DNA of 24,273 bases from Deinococcus indicus (GTDB taxonomy: Bacteria; Deinococcota; Deinococci; Deinococcales; Deinococcaceae): the NCBI RefSeq assembly GCF_002198095.1, contig NZ_NHMK01000040.1:1-24273 (forward strand), written 5' to 3'. The position numbers were made by a program, and so were the translations under genes. Position 1 is the stretch's first letter. Every line of letters begins with the position of its first letter. Positions 9,265 through 16,223 of the stretch are shown one piece after another. Below the pieces are notes generated by a model. It made no database searches. It was given only the letters and a program-made list of their open reading frames with translations, and was not told the origin of the DNA.

Positions 9265-9329
9265 GCCCGCAGCCTCATCCGGGCAGCATAGAGCAGCAGG
9301 TCACGCCGCCCCCGGCACGCCGCGTCTGC

Positions 9330-9335
9330 CATGCT
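9330..9335 (+). promoter_or_regulatory. -10-like element of the CorA gene
   Basis: CATGCT lies 7 bases (GGGCGGC) before the ATG at 9343. It fits the leaderless pattern and decides for this ATG over the one at 9331. Confidence 0.45.
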
Positions 9336-9342
9336 GGGCGGC

Positions 9343-10260
9343 ATGATTCGCGTCAAGCAGCTGGGCAACGGCGAGGACCGGCCCTGGCAGGGACAGGGAA
9401 CCGGCGTGTGGGTGGACGCGCAGGCCCTCACGACCGAGGAACTCGCCAGCCTCCAGGGAACGTTCAACCTCAACCCCCTGGCCGTCGAGGACGCCCTGGA
9501 ACAGGGCCACTGGAGCCGCGCCGAGGTGTACCCGGAACACTCGTTCATCACCGTGCGCTCCTTCGCGCGTCCCGAACAGGCCGACGAGTTCACGGAACGC
9601 CTGAGCGTCTTCACGTTCCCGGACGCCGTGCTGACCGTCAGCAGCGGCGGCACCCGCGCCCTGAACGCCGTGTGGCCCCTGACCGGCCGCGACAGCGTGA
9701 ACAACCCGCAGGAAGTCACGTACGAACTGCTCGACCACGCCGCCGACACCTTCTTCGCGGCTGCCGACGCCCTGGAAGAACAGGCGGACGACCTGGAAGA
9801 ACGCGTGTTCCAGAACCACCGGCAGAACCCGGTGCCGGACGTGTTCGAACTCAAGCACCGCATCGGTCAGGCCCGCCGCCTCGCCACCGACGCCCGCGAG
9901 GCGACCGCCCTGCTGGGCCGCCACGCCAACTGCACGCCCGCCGACCTGGTCCGCTACCGCGACGTGCAGGACTCGTTCACACGCGCTGCCGGCCGCCTCG
10001 ACGGCCTGCGCGACCTGCTCACCAGCCTGCTGGACCTGCACCTGAACCTCCAGAGCCAGCGCATGAACGAAGTCATGCGGACCCTCACGGCCGTCAGCGT
10101 GATCTTCCTGCCCCTCACCTTCCTGGCTGGCGTGTGGGGCATGAACTTCGAATTCATGCCGGAACTCAAAAGCCCCTACGGCTACGCACTCGCCTGGACG
10201 AGCTTCCTGCTGATCGGCGCCCTGCTCGCCGCGTACTTCAAACGGCGCGGCTGGTGGTGA
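9343..10260 (+). CDS. corA: CorA-family divalent cation (Mg2+/Co2+) transporter
   Basis: A 305-residue inner-membrane channel of the CorA/MIT family, which imports Mg2+ (and Co2+ or Ni2+) as a pentamer. An amino-terminal cytosolic alpha/beta domain (about 1-150) is followed by a long helical stalk (about 150-240, with [29 protein letters not shown]), the pore helix ending at the signature GMN (266-268), the periplasmic loop [12 protein letters not shown], a second membrane helix, and the basic cytosolic tail KRRGWW. All expected parts are present and length is normal. An in-frame ATG four codons upstream is less likely because of the -10-like hexamer. It ends convergently with the kinase-phosphatase gene. 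The metal actually transported in this species is not known. Confidence 0.93.
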   Translation: MIRVKQLGNGEDRPWQGQGTGVWVDAQALTTEELASLQGTFNLNPLAVEDALEQGHWSRAEVYPEHSFITVRSFARPEQADEFTERLSVFTFPDAVLTVSSGGTRALNAVWPLTGRDSVNNPQEVTYELLDHAADTFFAAADALEEQADDLEERVFQNHRQNPVPDVFELKHRIGQARRLATDAREATALLGRHANCTPADLVRYRDVQDSFTRAAGRLDGLRDLLTSLLDLHLNLQSQRMNEVMRTLTAVSVIFLPLTFLAGVWGMNFEFMPELKSPYGYALAWTSFLLIGALLAAYFKRRGWW

Positions 10261-10343
10261 CGGGGCGGATGGTTGATGGTTGATGGTCAGCAGCGTGTGC
10301 AGGCCGTCTCCGGCCCCGTCAAGGGCTACGCACCGCCCACTTC

Positions 10344-11609
10344 CTACGATCCACTCTCCCCTTCCGGCACAGGCAGGGGGCGGGGTGGGGGGGCGTACAC
10401 GGCGCGGGCGGGCACGCTGAGGGTGGTGCGTTCCGGGTAGCGCAGGGCGCTCAGGTGACCTCCGAACGCGCAGCCGGTGTCCACGTTCACGGTGTTGCCC
10501 TTCCAGCGGGGCGCGGCGTGCGGGGTGTGGCCGTACACGACCAGCGCTGCGCCGTGGTAATCGGCGGCCCAGTCGCGGCGGATGGGGAGGCCCAGTTCGT
10601 CCCGCTGGCCGTTCACGTCGCCGTACAGCGCGAAGCTGCGCACGCGACCGCCGCCGCGCCCGTGGTAGTGGGCGGGCAGCCCGGCGTGCGCGACGATCAG
10701 TGCGCCCCCGTCCAGCACCAGTTGCGTGGGCAGTCCCTCGATGAAAGAGCGCACCTGCGCCTGCACGTCCGGGCCGGCCTGTTCCAGTTGCGTCAGGGTG
10801 ACGTCCAGGCCGTGCATGGGCTTCACGGCCTTCCCGGCCAGCGCGCGGCAGAGTTTCTCGTCGTGGTTGCCGGGCACGCACAGCGCCGCGCCGCCCGCAA
10901 CCATGCCCATGACGAGCCTCAGGACACCCAGACTGTCCGGCCCCCGGTCCACGAGGTCCCCCACGAACACCGCCGTGCGCCCCTGCGGGTGCCGCGCGCC
11001 CCCGCCGCTCAGTTCGTATCCCAGGTCGCGCAGCAGGTCGCGCAGTTCCGGCAGGCAGCCGTGCACGTCGCCGATCACGTCGAAGGGGCCGGTCAGGTCG
11101 CGGCGGTCCCCGCGCAGGAGCGTGCGCCGCAGCGGCAACGTGCGCGCCTGCTCGTCACTGAGCAGCACCTGCTCGTTCCGGAAGCCCTCGGCGTGCAGGC
11201 CCCGGCGGGTGCGGCGCAACTCGGCCACCTGCGCCGCCACCACGTCCGCCGGGGCAGCGGAGCGGGCCTCCAGCACGGCGCGCGGCAGGTCCATCACCAC
11301 CGGCACGGGCTTCACGTCGTGCGCGCGGGCCAGTGCCGTCACGGGCACGCGGTCCACCGGGCGCACGAACAGGCCGTCCAGCACCGCCAATCCTCCCGCC
11401 GCCAGCCTCTCCCCCGCCGCCGTCAGCAGGGACGGCACGTCCGGGTAGTCCGCCTGCGCGAACACCTCCTCCGGCGCGAAGTGCCGCGCGGCAAAGGTGC
11501 TTTTGCCCGCGCCGTGCGCGCCGATCAGCACGACCAGGGACAGGGCGGGAACCGTCAGTTCGGTCAGGGCGGGCTCGGCGGACACGCCCCGTATCCTCGC
11601 ACACGCCAT
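10344..11609 (-). CDS. polynucleotide kinase-phosphatase (Pnkp-like, no ligase domain)
   Basis: A 421-residue two-domain RNA end-healing protein. The amino-terminal P-loop kinase domain (about 20-165) has GAHGAGKST (30-38), expected to phosphorylate 5'-OH RNA ends. The carboxyl-terminal calcineurin-type phosphatase domain (about 175-400) has GDVHGC (180-185), GDLVDRG (217-223), GNHD (247-250), VAHAGLP and YGHTPH, the full metal-binding set of the 2',3'-phosphatase module of bacterial Pnkp. The carboxyl-terminal ligase/adenylyltransferase domain of full-length Pnkp (about 870 residues in Clostridium) is absent. The ATG at 11607-11609 is used; the GTG at codon 9 is a possible alternative. It is the last gene of a three-gene run behind two nucleotidyltransferases, 43 bases after the second; a shortened repeat occupies that gap. 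RNA rather than DNA as substrate is inferred from family and context. Confidence 0.88.
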   Translation of the reverse strand: MACARIRGVSAEPALTELTVPALSLVVLIGAHGAGKSTFAARHFAPEEVFAQADYPDVPSLLTAAGERLAAGGLAVLDGLFVRPVDRVPVTALARAHDVKPVPVVMDLPRAVLEARSAAPADVVAAQVAELRRTRRGLHAEGFRNEQVLLSDEQARTLPLRRTLLRGDRRDLTGPFDVIGDVHGCLPELRDLLRDLGYELSGGGARHPQGRTAVFVGDLVDRGPDSLGVLRLVMGMVAGGAALCVPGNHDEKLCRALAGKAVKPMHGLDVTLTQLEQAGPDVQAQVRSFIEGLPTQLVLDGGALIVAHAGLPAHYHGRGGGRVRSFALYGDVNGQRDELGLPIRRDWAADYHGAALVVYGHTPHAAPRWKGNTVNVDTGCAFGGHLSALRYPERTTLSVPARAVYAPPPRPLPVPEGESGS

Positions 11610-11618
11610 GCCGGAAGG

Positions 11619-11655
11619 TCAGACGGCCTCCGATCGAATGGTGGAATCCGTATCA
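11619..11655. repeat. 37-bp shortened copy of the dispersed repeat
   Basis: The right 13 bases (TGATACGGATTCC on the minus strand) are identical to the end of the 4991-5130 element. The left 23 bases match its left end at 18 of 23 positions. The interior of about 100 bases is missing, so this looks like an internally deleted or end-only copy. It lies between the second nucleotidyltransferase and the kinase-phosphatase genes and supplies the TGA stop of the former. Confidence 0.6.
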
Positions 11656-12426
11656 GACAGCACTGCCCAGCCGCGCCCGCACCACCAGTTCGCTCACGGC
11701 GCGGCGCACGCCCTCCGGCACGGCGTCCGGCAGGTGGGTCGTGCTGCGCGCGGCCTCCAGCGCCCGCACCAGCCGCGCGTGCTCGGCCTGGTACGTGCTC
11801 AGGGGTTCCGGCAGGGGCTCGGCCTCGCGCCCACCGCGTTTCAGGGTGATCAGGTCGGCCAGGAACGGCAGGCGCACGTCGGCGTTCAGCGCCTCCAGGT
11901 TCGCCTCGATCACGCCCGCACGCATCAGGTGCAGGCCCGTCAGGACCGTGCGGAAGGCGTACAGCAGCGGCTTCACGCGCGGCACGGGTTCCTTTGCAAG
12001 CAGCTGCCACTGGTTCGCCGTGAACCCCAGGTAGTGGTGCGCGTGCCCGCGCGTCAGCACGCCGGGGGCCAGCGCGATCAGTTCCGCGTGCAGCGGCGTC
12101 GAGTACACCACCAGCGGCGACAGCAACTGCTCCAGCACGTACCCATTACGGGTCAGCAGCAGCCGCGCGAACTTCCGGACGTCATGCGACACCAGATCGA
12201 GCTCCACCACCCCGTCGTCGCGCTCCAGCGAGTACGTCTCCGGCACGTCCTCCAGACCCAGCACCTCCCGCAGCGGGAGCACATGCACGCCCCGCAGGTC
12301 CCAGTCACTGTCCGGACTGGGAAAGCCGTACAGGTGCGCCCCACTGACCGTGGCGAACACCAGCGGGAAAGGGTGCGCCCGCACAGCGGCGGGCAGCTGA
12401 GGCGGGAAGGAGGTCACGGTGTCCAC
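11653..12426 (-). CDS. RlaP/COG3541-type nucleotidyltransferase (second copy)
   Basis: A 257-residue protein of the polymerase-beta-like nucleotidyltransferase fold. The active-site region is GAHLYGFPSPDSDWDLRG (29-46): the usual Gly-Ser pair is Gly-Ala here, while the two acidic residues D41 and D43 are kept. A helical carboxyl-terminal region follows (VKPLLYAFRTVLTGLHLM, typical of the family). The family (PF10127) was proposed from gene neighbourhoods to act in RNA repair with kinase-phosphatases; the nucleotide and acceptor are unknown. The GTG start at 12424-12426 gives a normal length; an in-frame 12-codon ORF ending in TGA lies directly upstream. Its stop is the first three bases of the shortened repeat. 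Loss of the conserved Ser may mean altered or reduced activity. Confidence 0.82.
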   Translation of the reverse strand: MDTVTSFPPQLPAAVRAHPFPLVFATVSGAHLYGFPSPDSDWDLRGVHVLPLREVLGLEDVPETYSLERDDGVVELDLVSHDVRKFARLLLTRNGYVLEQLLSPLVVYSTPLHAELIALAPGVLTRGHAHHYLGFTANQWQLLAKEPVPRVKPLLYAFRTVLTGLHLMRAGVIEANLEALNADVRLPFLADLITLKRGGREAEPLPEPLSTYQAEHARLVRALEAARSTTHLPDAVPEGVRRAVSELVVRARLGSAV

Positions 12427-12515
12427 GCTTCACTGTCCCGCACGCGCGGGCGGCGCGGCATCCGCCATCTGCGGCGGGGGTGTAGGCGTCCTGGCGGAGG
12501 CCGACTGGGGGCGGG

Positions 12516-13421
12516 TCACCACTCCAGCGCCGCGCGCCGCGCCGCGATCAGCCAGTCCTGCGCCGCGTCGTGGTCGGGACGTTCGGGCAGGTCCGTCTCC
12601 GCGAAGGCCTGCTTGAAGTCACGGTGCAGTTCCTCCCGCCAAGCCTCGGTGGCTTCCCAGTTCAGGTGCCCGCTCTTCACGGCCAGCAGCTCCTCGCGGT
12701 GCGGGCCGACGTCCACCATGACCTCGCCGGTCCGCAGGGCGTGCGCGCCGCTGATCAGCAGGCGCAGCAGGTGCATGGCGTGCTTCGGGCGCACCTCGCC
12801 GTGCCGCTCGCGGTCTGCCTGGAGGCGGCGGAACTGCGCGCGGACGTACTCGCCGTACGTGACGTACATCAGGCGACTCAGGAACGCCCCCCGGATGTCC
12901 AGCAGCGCCCGCGCGACCGGCGTGACCTGCACCGGCATGGGCGAGAACAGCACCTCCAGCACGTTCGGGTTGGCTTTCAGGGCCAGCCGCACGAACTTGC
13001 GCGCCTCCCAGTACACCTCCTCGGTGCCCGGCCCCGGCCCGCCCGGCGAGGCGAACTCCAGCTGCTCGGGCGGGTCGCTCAGGCCCCAGGTCAGGCGGGC
13101 GGGCGGCAGGTAGAACCCGCGCAGGTCCGTGTCACTGGCGTCCGTGTCCAGCCCGAAAGCGCGGCTGCCCATCACGCAGGCGTACTGCACGAACGGCCGC
13201 AGGTCCCCGCGCATGGGGGGCAGGGCCTCCAGGGCGGCCCGCTCGACCTTCAGGTGCACGCGGTTCACGGCCCGCACGCGGTCCCCGAACTGCACGTCGT
13301 ACACGCTGCCGCCACCCGGAACGATCACACGCGCGACGATCACGCCCGCCGCGCCCGGCGGCAGGTCCCCCTGCGCGGCATGCAGGGTCACGCGGGTACC
13401 GGGGGGCAGGTCACGGGTCAT
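12516..13421 (-). CDS. RlaP/COG3541-type nucleotidyltransferase with amino-terminal beta-rich domain
   Basis: A 301-residue protein, first gene of the RNA-repair-like run. Residues about 70-300 form the nucleotidyltransferase domain with the classical motif GSRAFGLDTDASDTDLRG (85-102), the Gly-Ser pair at 85-86 and acidic residues D97 and D99, followed by the helical part (KHAMHLLRLLISGAHALRTGEVMV). Residues 1-65 are strand-rich (PPGTRVTLH, AAGVIVARV, VYDVQFGDRV) and look like a small SH3/KOW-like barrel that may bind nucleic acid; this is inference. The ATG at 13419-13421 is 6 bases after the -10-like hexamer TAGCGT. The gap to the next gene is 89 bases. The family role in RNA repair is predicted, not proven. 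Confidence 0.85.
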   Translation of the reverse strand: MTRDLPPGTRVTLHAAQGDLPPGAAGVIVARVIVPGGGSVYDVQFGDRVRAVNRVHLKVERAALEALPPMRGDLRPFVQYACVMGSRAFGLDTDASDTDLRGFYLPPARLTWGLSDPPEQLEFASPGGPGPGTEEVYWEARKFVRLALKANPNVLEVLFSPMPVQVTPVARALLDIRGAFLSRLMYVTYGEYVRAQFRRLQADRERHGEVRPKHAMHLLRLLISGAHALRTGEVMVDVGPHREELLAVKSGHLNWEATEAWREELHRDFKQAFAETDLPERPDHDAAQDWLIAARRAALEW

Positions 13422-13427
13422 GCCCGC

Positions 13428-13433
13428 ACGCTA
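13428..13433 (-). promoter_or_regulatory. -10-like element of the first nucleotidyltransferase gene
   Basis: TAGCGT on the minus strand lies 6 bases (GCGGGC) before the ATG. It fits the leaderless pattern and supports the start. A second possible source of transcript is readthrough from microcassette B upstream. Confidence 0.5.
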
Positions 13434-13486
13434 GCCGGTGGCGGGGGGTCGCAGCATCCGCCATCCGGCGCAGGCGAAGGGAGCAA

Positions 13487-13510
13487 TAAAAAAACCGCCT
13501 CGCGGGCGGT
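13487..13510 (-). terminator. microcassette B hairpin and T-run
   Basis: On the minus strand ACCGCC (13505-13510) pairs with GGCGGT (13494-13499) over a CGCGA loop, followed by seven T. The only transcript that can reach it in this direction starts at the promoter 11 bases upstream, since the neighbouring gene at 13585 runs the other way. Confidence 0.75.
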
Positions 13511-13520
13511 GATGTCCAAG

Positions 13521-13549
13521 AATATAGCGCGGTATGCAGGGACGGTCAA
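13521..13549 (-). promoter_or_regulatory. microcassette B promoter (TTGACC-N17-TATATT)
   Basis: On the minus strand, -35 TTGACC (13544-13549) and -10 TATATT (13521-13526) have a 17-base spacer containing CCTGCATACCGCGC, nearly identical to the spacers of the copies at 6681 and 24072. GCAT again precedes the -35. The predicted start near 13514 is just before the hairpin. Confidence 0.8.
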
Positions 13550-13571
13550 GATATGCGGGCGGGAGCGGGCG

Positions 13572-13577
13572 TATCCT
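13572..13577 (+). promoter_or_regulatory. -10-like element of the metalloenzyme gene
   Basis: TATCCT lies 7 bases (CGCGGGC) before the ATG at 13585. It fits the leaderless pattern and decides for this ATG over an in-frame ATG at 13534, which lies inside microcassette B. Confidence 0.6.
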
Positions 13578-13584
13578 CGCGGGC

Positions 13585-14433
13585 ATGAGGGGAATCGTGT
13601 GGCTGGCGCTGGACGGCGTGGGGCACCCGCTGGACGCGCCGCCGGGCAGCGTGTGGGAGCAGGACCTCCCGGCGCTGCGGCCGCTGGTGGATGCGGGCCG
13701 GTGTCTGGACGCGACGCTGGGCGTGCCGGGCCTGCCGCAGTCCGGGACGGGGCAGGCCTGCTGGTTGACGGGTACGGACGCCGTGGCGCTGATGGGTGAG
13801 CATTTCGGGCCGCAGCCGGGGCCGACGCTGCAACGCCTGCTGGCCGCGCAGAGCCTGCCGGTGCGGCTGATTCGGGTGGGGGGCCGGGCGGCGCTGGCGA
13901 ACGGGTACGTTCCGGCTTACTTCGAGGCGGCGGCGGTGGGGGGCCGCAACCGACTGGGGTGCTTTCCGTTCTCGTTCCGGGCGGCGGGCCTGCCGCTGAA
14001 CCCGCCGGGCGTGCCGCTCGTGGGGGCGACGCTGGGCCTGGGGTACGCACGCCCCTGGCCGGACGACGGGAACGCGGGCGGCTGGGAGCGGCTGGGGGCG
14101 GCCCTGGCGGACGCGGCAGCCGGACATGACCTGATCGCCACTGACCTGTGGTTCGGGGACCTGCTGGGGCACGCGGGCGCGCAGCCGGTCCCGCCGGACG
14201 CGCTGACGGCGGGCCGCACGTACCTGCGCCGGGTGGACGCCCTGCTGGCCGGGCTGCTGGACGCGGGCGCGCGGGTGGTGGTCAGCAGCGACCACGGCAA
14301 CCTGGAGGACCTGGGCGTGAAGGGACACACGCGGGCGCGCGTGCCGTTCGCGGGGTCCGGCGTGAACCTGGGGTCGCCCGTGAACGTGGTGGAGGCGGGG
14401 CAGGTGCTGGCCAGCTGGTTCGGCCTGCCGTGA
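13585..14433 (+). CDS. alkaline-phosphatase-superfamily metalloenzyme (phosphoglyceromutase/phosphopentomutase-like)
   Basis: A 282-residue protein with the metal-binding scaffold of the superfamily that includes cofactor-independent phosphoglycerate mutase and phosphopentomutase. Visible: LALDGVG with D10 near the amino terminus, PQSGTGQ (S53 or T55 in the usual nucleophile position), a mid-protein [15 protein letters not shown], and SSDHGNLED (D236, H237) followed by KGHTRARVP (H248) near the carboxyl terminus. It is much shorter than phosphoglycerate mutase (about 500 residues) and lacks its inserted second domain, so the substrate is unknown. It is monocistronic, divergent from the RNA-repair-like run and convergent with trpF across the DnaA-box cluster. 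Confidence 0.82.
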   Translation: MRGIVWLALDGVGHPLDAPPGSVWEQDLPALRPLVDAGRCLDATLGVPGLPQSGTGQACWLTGTDAVALMGEHFGPQPGPTLQRLLAAQSLPVRLIRVGGRAALANGYVPAYFEAAAVGGRNRLGCFPFSFRAAGLPLNPPGVPLVGATLGLGYARPWPDDGNAGGWERLGAALADAAAGHDLIATDLWFGDLLGHAGAQPVPPDALTAGRTYLRRVDALLAGLLDAGARVVVSSDHGNLEDLGVKGHTRARVPFAGSGVNLGSPVNVVEAGQVLASWFGLP

Positions 14434-14564
14434 GTGGGTGGCCCCTTTCGGAGGGGGGCGTCCGGGTGGGGTTCCGAACGTCGCGGCTGGGGGCGGGGGC
14501 GGTTTCCGGGCCTGCTGTCATGGTTTTTTCAGATGCGGCCGCGAGAGGCATTCCAACTCCCGAA

Positions 14565-14736
14565 GTTATCCACAGGCTTATCCACAGCCCCTGTGGAAAG
14601 CCTGTGGATAACCGAGGGGGGTCCACCTGACCCGACCCCCATTTTGTCTGTCTGACGCGCAGAATGCCGCGCCCTGCCGGTTGAACCGGTCACTCGCCCA
14701 AGTTATCCACAGGTGGCCGTTTCACTGTGGATAACT
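14565..14736. other. cluster of five perfect DnaA boxes in two inverted arrangements
   Basis: TTATCCACA occurs on the plus strand at 14566-14574, 14578-14586 and 14703-14711, and on the minus strand at 14603-14611 and 14726-14734; a degenerate box (CTTTCCACA, minus) is at 14592-14600. The first group forms an almost perfect inverted repeat (arms 14565-14587 and 14591-14612, one base inserted in the left arm). The second is a perfect 12-bp inverted pair (14701-14712 and 14725-14736) separated by 12 bases. The second group lies inside the last codons of trpF, whose stop is part of a box. Such density indicates DnaA binding: an origin, a titration site, or a reactivating site. No dnaA, dnaN or clear AT-rich unwinding region is nearby, so origin function is not claimed. 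The rest of 14434-14700 shows no gene. Confidence 0.85.
14617..14645 (+). terminator. possible terminator of the metalloenzyme gene
   Basis: GGGGGTC (14617-14623) pairs perfectly with GACCCCC (14634-14640) over a 10-base loop, followed by ATTTT. It points the right way for the gene ending at 14433 but is about 180 bases downstream, between the two DnaA-box groups. Confidence 0.5.
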
Positions 14737-15350
14737 CTGGTCTGGCCAGGGCGTGCGGTGGCCACGAACGCCTGAACCAGGGCCGCATCCTTCACACCGG
14801 GGCTGGCCTCCAGGCGACTGACCGCGTCCACACCGGCCGGGTTCAGGGCCTGCATGGCCGCCGCCACGTTCGCCGGACCCAGTCCGCCCGCCAGCCACGC
14901 CCCACGCGGGAACACGTCCCGCAGCGCCGCCCAGTCCAGGGGCACGCCGCCGCCCGGTTCCGGGGCGTCCAGCATCAGGGTCACGCCGGGCTCGTCCCTC
15001 CACATGTCCGCTTCCGCCGCCAGATCGGCGGGGCGCACGACACGCAGAACGGGATAATACGCGGCGACCTGCCTCACGTAAAGACCCCGCAGCGGACCGT
15101 GAAGCTGCACGGCACTCACGCGCGCCGAGTCCGCCGTGCGCAGCACCTCGTCCAGCCCCTGCCCCAGAAAGACGCCCACGCGCGCCACGACCGGCCCCAC
15201 GCTCAGGCCCGCCTCGCGCGCCACCTGCGGCGTCACCAGCCGCTTACTGACCGGCGCGAAGATGAAGCCCAGCGCGTCCGCCCCGGCCTCGGCGCTCAGG
15301 ACGGCGTCGCGCACGCTGGTCGTGCCGCACACCTTCACCCGCACGGTCAC
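14703..15350 (-). CDS. trpF: phosphoribosylanthranilate isomerase
   Basis: TrpF performs the Amadori rearrangement of phosphoribosylanthranilate in tryptophan synthesis. The 215-residue TIM barrel has KVCG with the catalytic-base cysteine C8, [14 protein letters not shown], the catalytic aspartate D128 in [21 protein letters not shown], and the phosphate-binding end [16 protein letters not shown]. The usual SSGVE-like segment is changed to SRLE. The GTG start overlaps the upstream membrane-protein stop as GTGA, suggesting coupled translation. The last codons and the TAA stop are formed by two DnaA boxes (the final Cys-Gly-stop reads TGTGGATAA), so the carboxyl tail is unusual and may be shaped by DNA-binding constraints. 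No other trp gene is in the window. Confidence 0.93.
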   Translation of the reverse strand: MTVRVKVCGTTSVRDAVLSAEAGADALGFIFAPVSKRLVTPQVAREAGLSVGPVVARVGVFLGQGLDEVLRTADSARVSAVQLHGPLRGLYVRQVAAYYPVLRVVRPADLAAEADMWRDEPGVTLMLDAPEPGGGVPLDWAALRDVFPRGAWLAGGLGPANVAAAMQALNPAGVDAVSRLEASPGVKDAALVQAFVATARPGQTRVIHSETATCG

Positions 15351-16141
15351 TGCGGCCCCCGCGCGGCTTCCAGTTCGCTCACGCGCAACTCCAGCGCCCG
15401 CACCTGCCGCGTCAGGGCCAGCAGCAGCAGCGCGTAATGGTCGTACAGTTTCGGGCGTTCCATGCGCGCCTCGCCGCTCATCCAGTCACCCAGCAACCGC
15501 TCGGCCTCGCGCAGCACCTCGTCGTCCGGCACGTCCCGGTAACTGCGGCTGCCCAGAATCTCCTTCGCAAAATTCAATTCCCGGTCACTCATGCGCGCCA
15601 TTCTCGCTGAACGGCGCGCCGCCCACCATGACCGCCGCCTCCAGGTCACCCCCTGCGTGTGGCGGCGCACCCACGCCGCGCTGCGATTCGTCAGGAACCC
15701 AGCCACCGGCAGCAGACCCGACATGGCCGCCATCATGACCGCCATGGTGGCGGCGACGGGCAGCAGACTCAGGACGATCAGAGGCGCGCTCGGCAGTCCC
15801 CCCAGTGAGTACAGCGCGCCCGCCACGAACGACACCAGCGTGCCCGTCAGCAGCCCCTGGGCCGCCACGCGCCAGCAAGCCGTGCCGAGCGGGCGGTGCC
15901 ACGCGGCCAGACCCAGGCTGCACAACCACGCCGCCACGCCCACCGATCCCGCGATGGGCACGAAGAACATGAACTTCGCCCACTCGTCGGTCAGGCGCAT
16001 CACGGGACGCCCCCAGCACAGCTGCGTGAGCCACAGCAGGCACAGCGCCCCGATCAGCAGCGCGTCCAGGCCCGTTCCCAGCACCGTGCGGGGCGAGAGG
16101 ACGGCGCGGAGGGCCGACCAGCGGTGCCGGGACAGGATCAC
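15347..16141 (-). CDS. uncharacterised four-helix membrane protein with cytosolic carboxyl-terminal helix region
   Basis: A 264-residue product, not recognised. Four hydrophobic segments are visible at about residues 25-43, 58-82, 92-116 and 118-150. They are followed by a strongly basic stretch ([18 protein letters not shown]) and a soluble tail of 81 residues starting MSDRELNF, rich in charged residues, with a terminal heptad-like region ([19 protein letters not shown]). The tail could be a separate gene starting at the ATG at 15590-15592, but no good ribosome-binding site precedes it and the frame is continuous, so one gene is annotated. The GTG start at 16139-16141 lies 6 bases after TACGCT. 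The stop overlaps the trpF start by four bases. A link to tryptophan synthesis is suggested only by this coupling. Confidence 0.7.
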   Translation of the reverse strand: MILSRHRWSALRAVLSPRTVLGTGLDALLIGALCLLWLTQLCWGRPVMRLTDEWAKFMFFVPIAGSVGVAAWLCSLGLAAWHRPLGTACWRVAAQGLLTGTLVSFVAGALYSLGGLPSAPLIVLSLLPVAATMAVMMAAMSGLLPVAGFLTNRSAAWVRRHTQGVTWRRRSWWAARRSARMARMSDRELNFAKEILGSRSYRDVPDDEVLREAERLLGDWMSGEARMERPKLYDHYALLLLALTRQVRALELRVSELEAARGPQ

Positions 16142-16147
16142 CCGCCC

Positions 16148-16153
16148 AGCGTA
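16148..16153 (-). promoter_or_regulatory. -10-like element of the membrane protein-trpF operon
   Basis: TACGCT on the minus strand lies 6 bases (GGGCGG) before the GTG start at 16141, the leaderless spacing seen elsewhere. Confidence 0.55.
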
Positions 16154-16223
16154 GCCGGGCCCGAGTCGGGCCGCTGCGTCATCTGACGGACGCCTGCGGG
16201 GGGGCAGTTGCCCTGACCTCGCC

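Noticed and set aside
9265..9342. Fluoride riboswitch upstream of crcB
   Set aside because: The gap to the divergent corA gene is only 78 bases and shows no crcB-motif pseudoknot pattern.
10268..10288. Three tandem 7-base units (GATGGTT, GATGGTT, GATGGTC)
   Set aside because: Short, in a convergent intergenic gap, with no other structure; likely slippage and of no clear meaning.
14434..14702. Chromosomal origin of replication
   Set aside because: DnaA boxes are convincing, but there is no dnaA/dnaN neighbourhood, no obvious AT-rich unwinding region, and the flanking genes converge. Kept as a DnaA-binding cluster only.
16142..16223. Terminator between cobT and the membrane protein gene
   Set aside because: Small GC palindromes are present but there is no T-run and no stable stem placed after the cobT stop.
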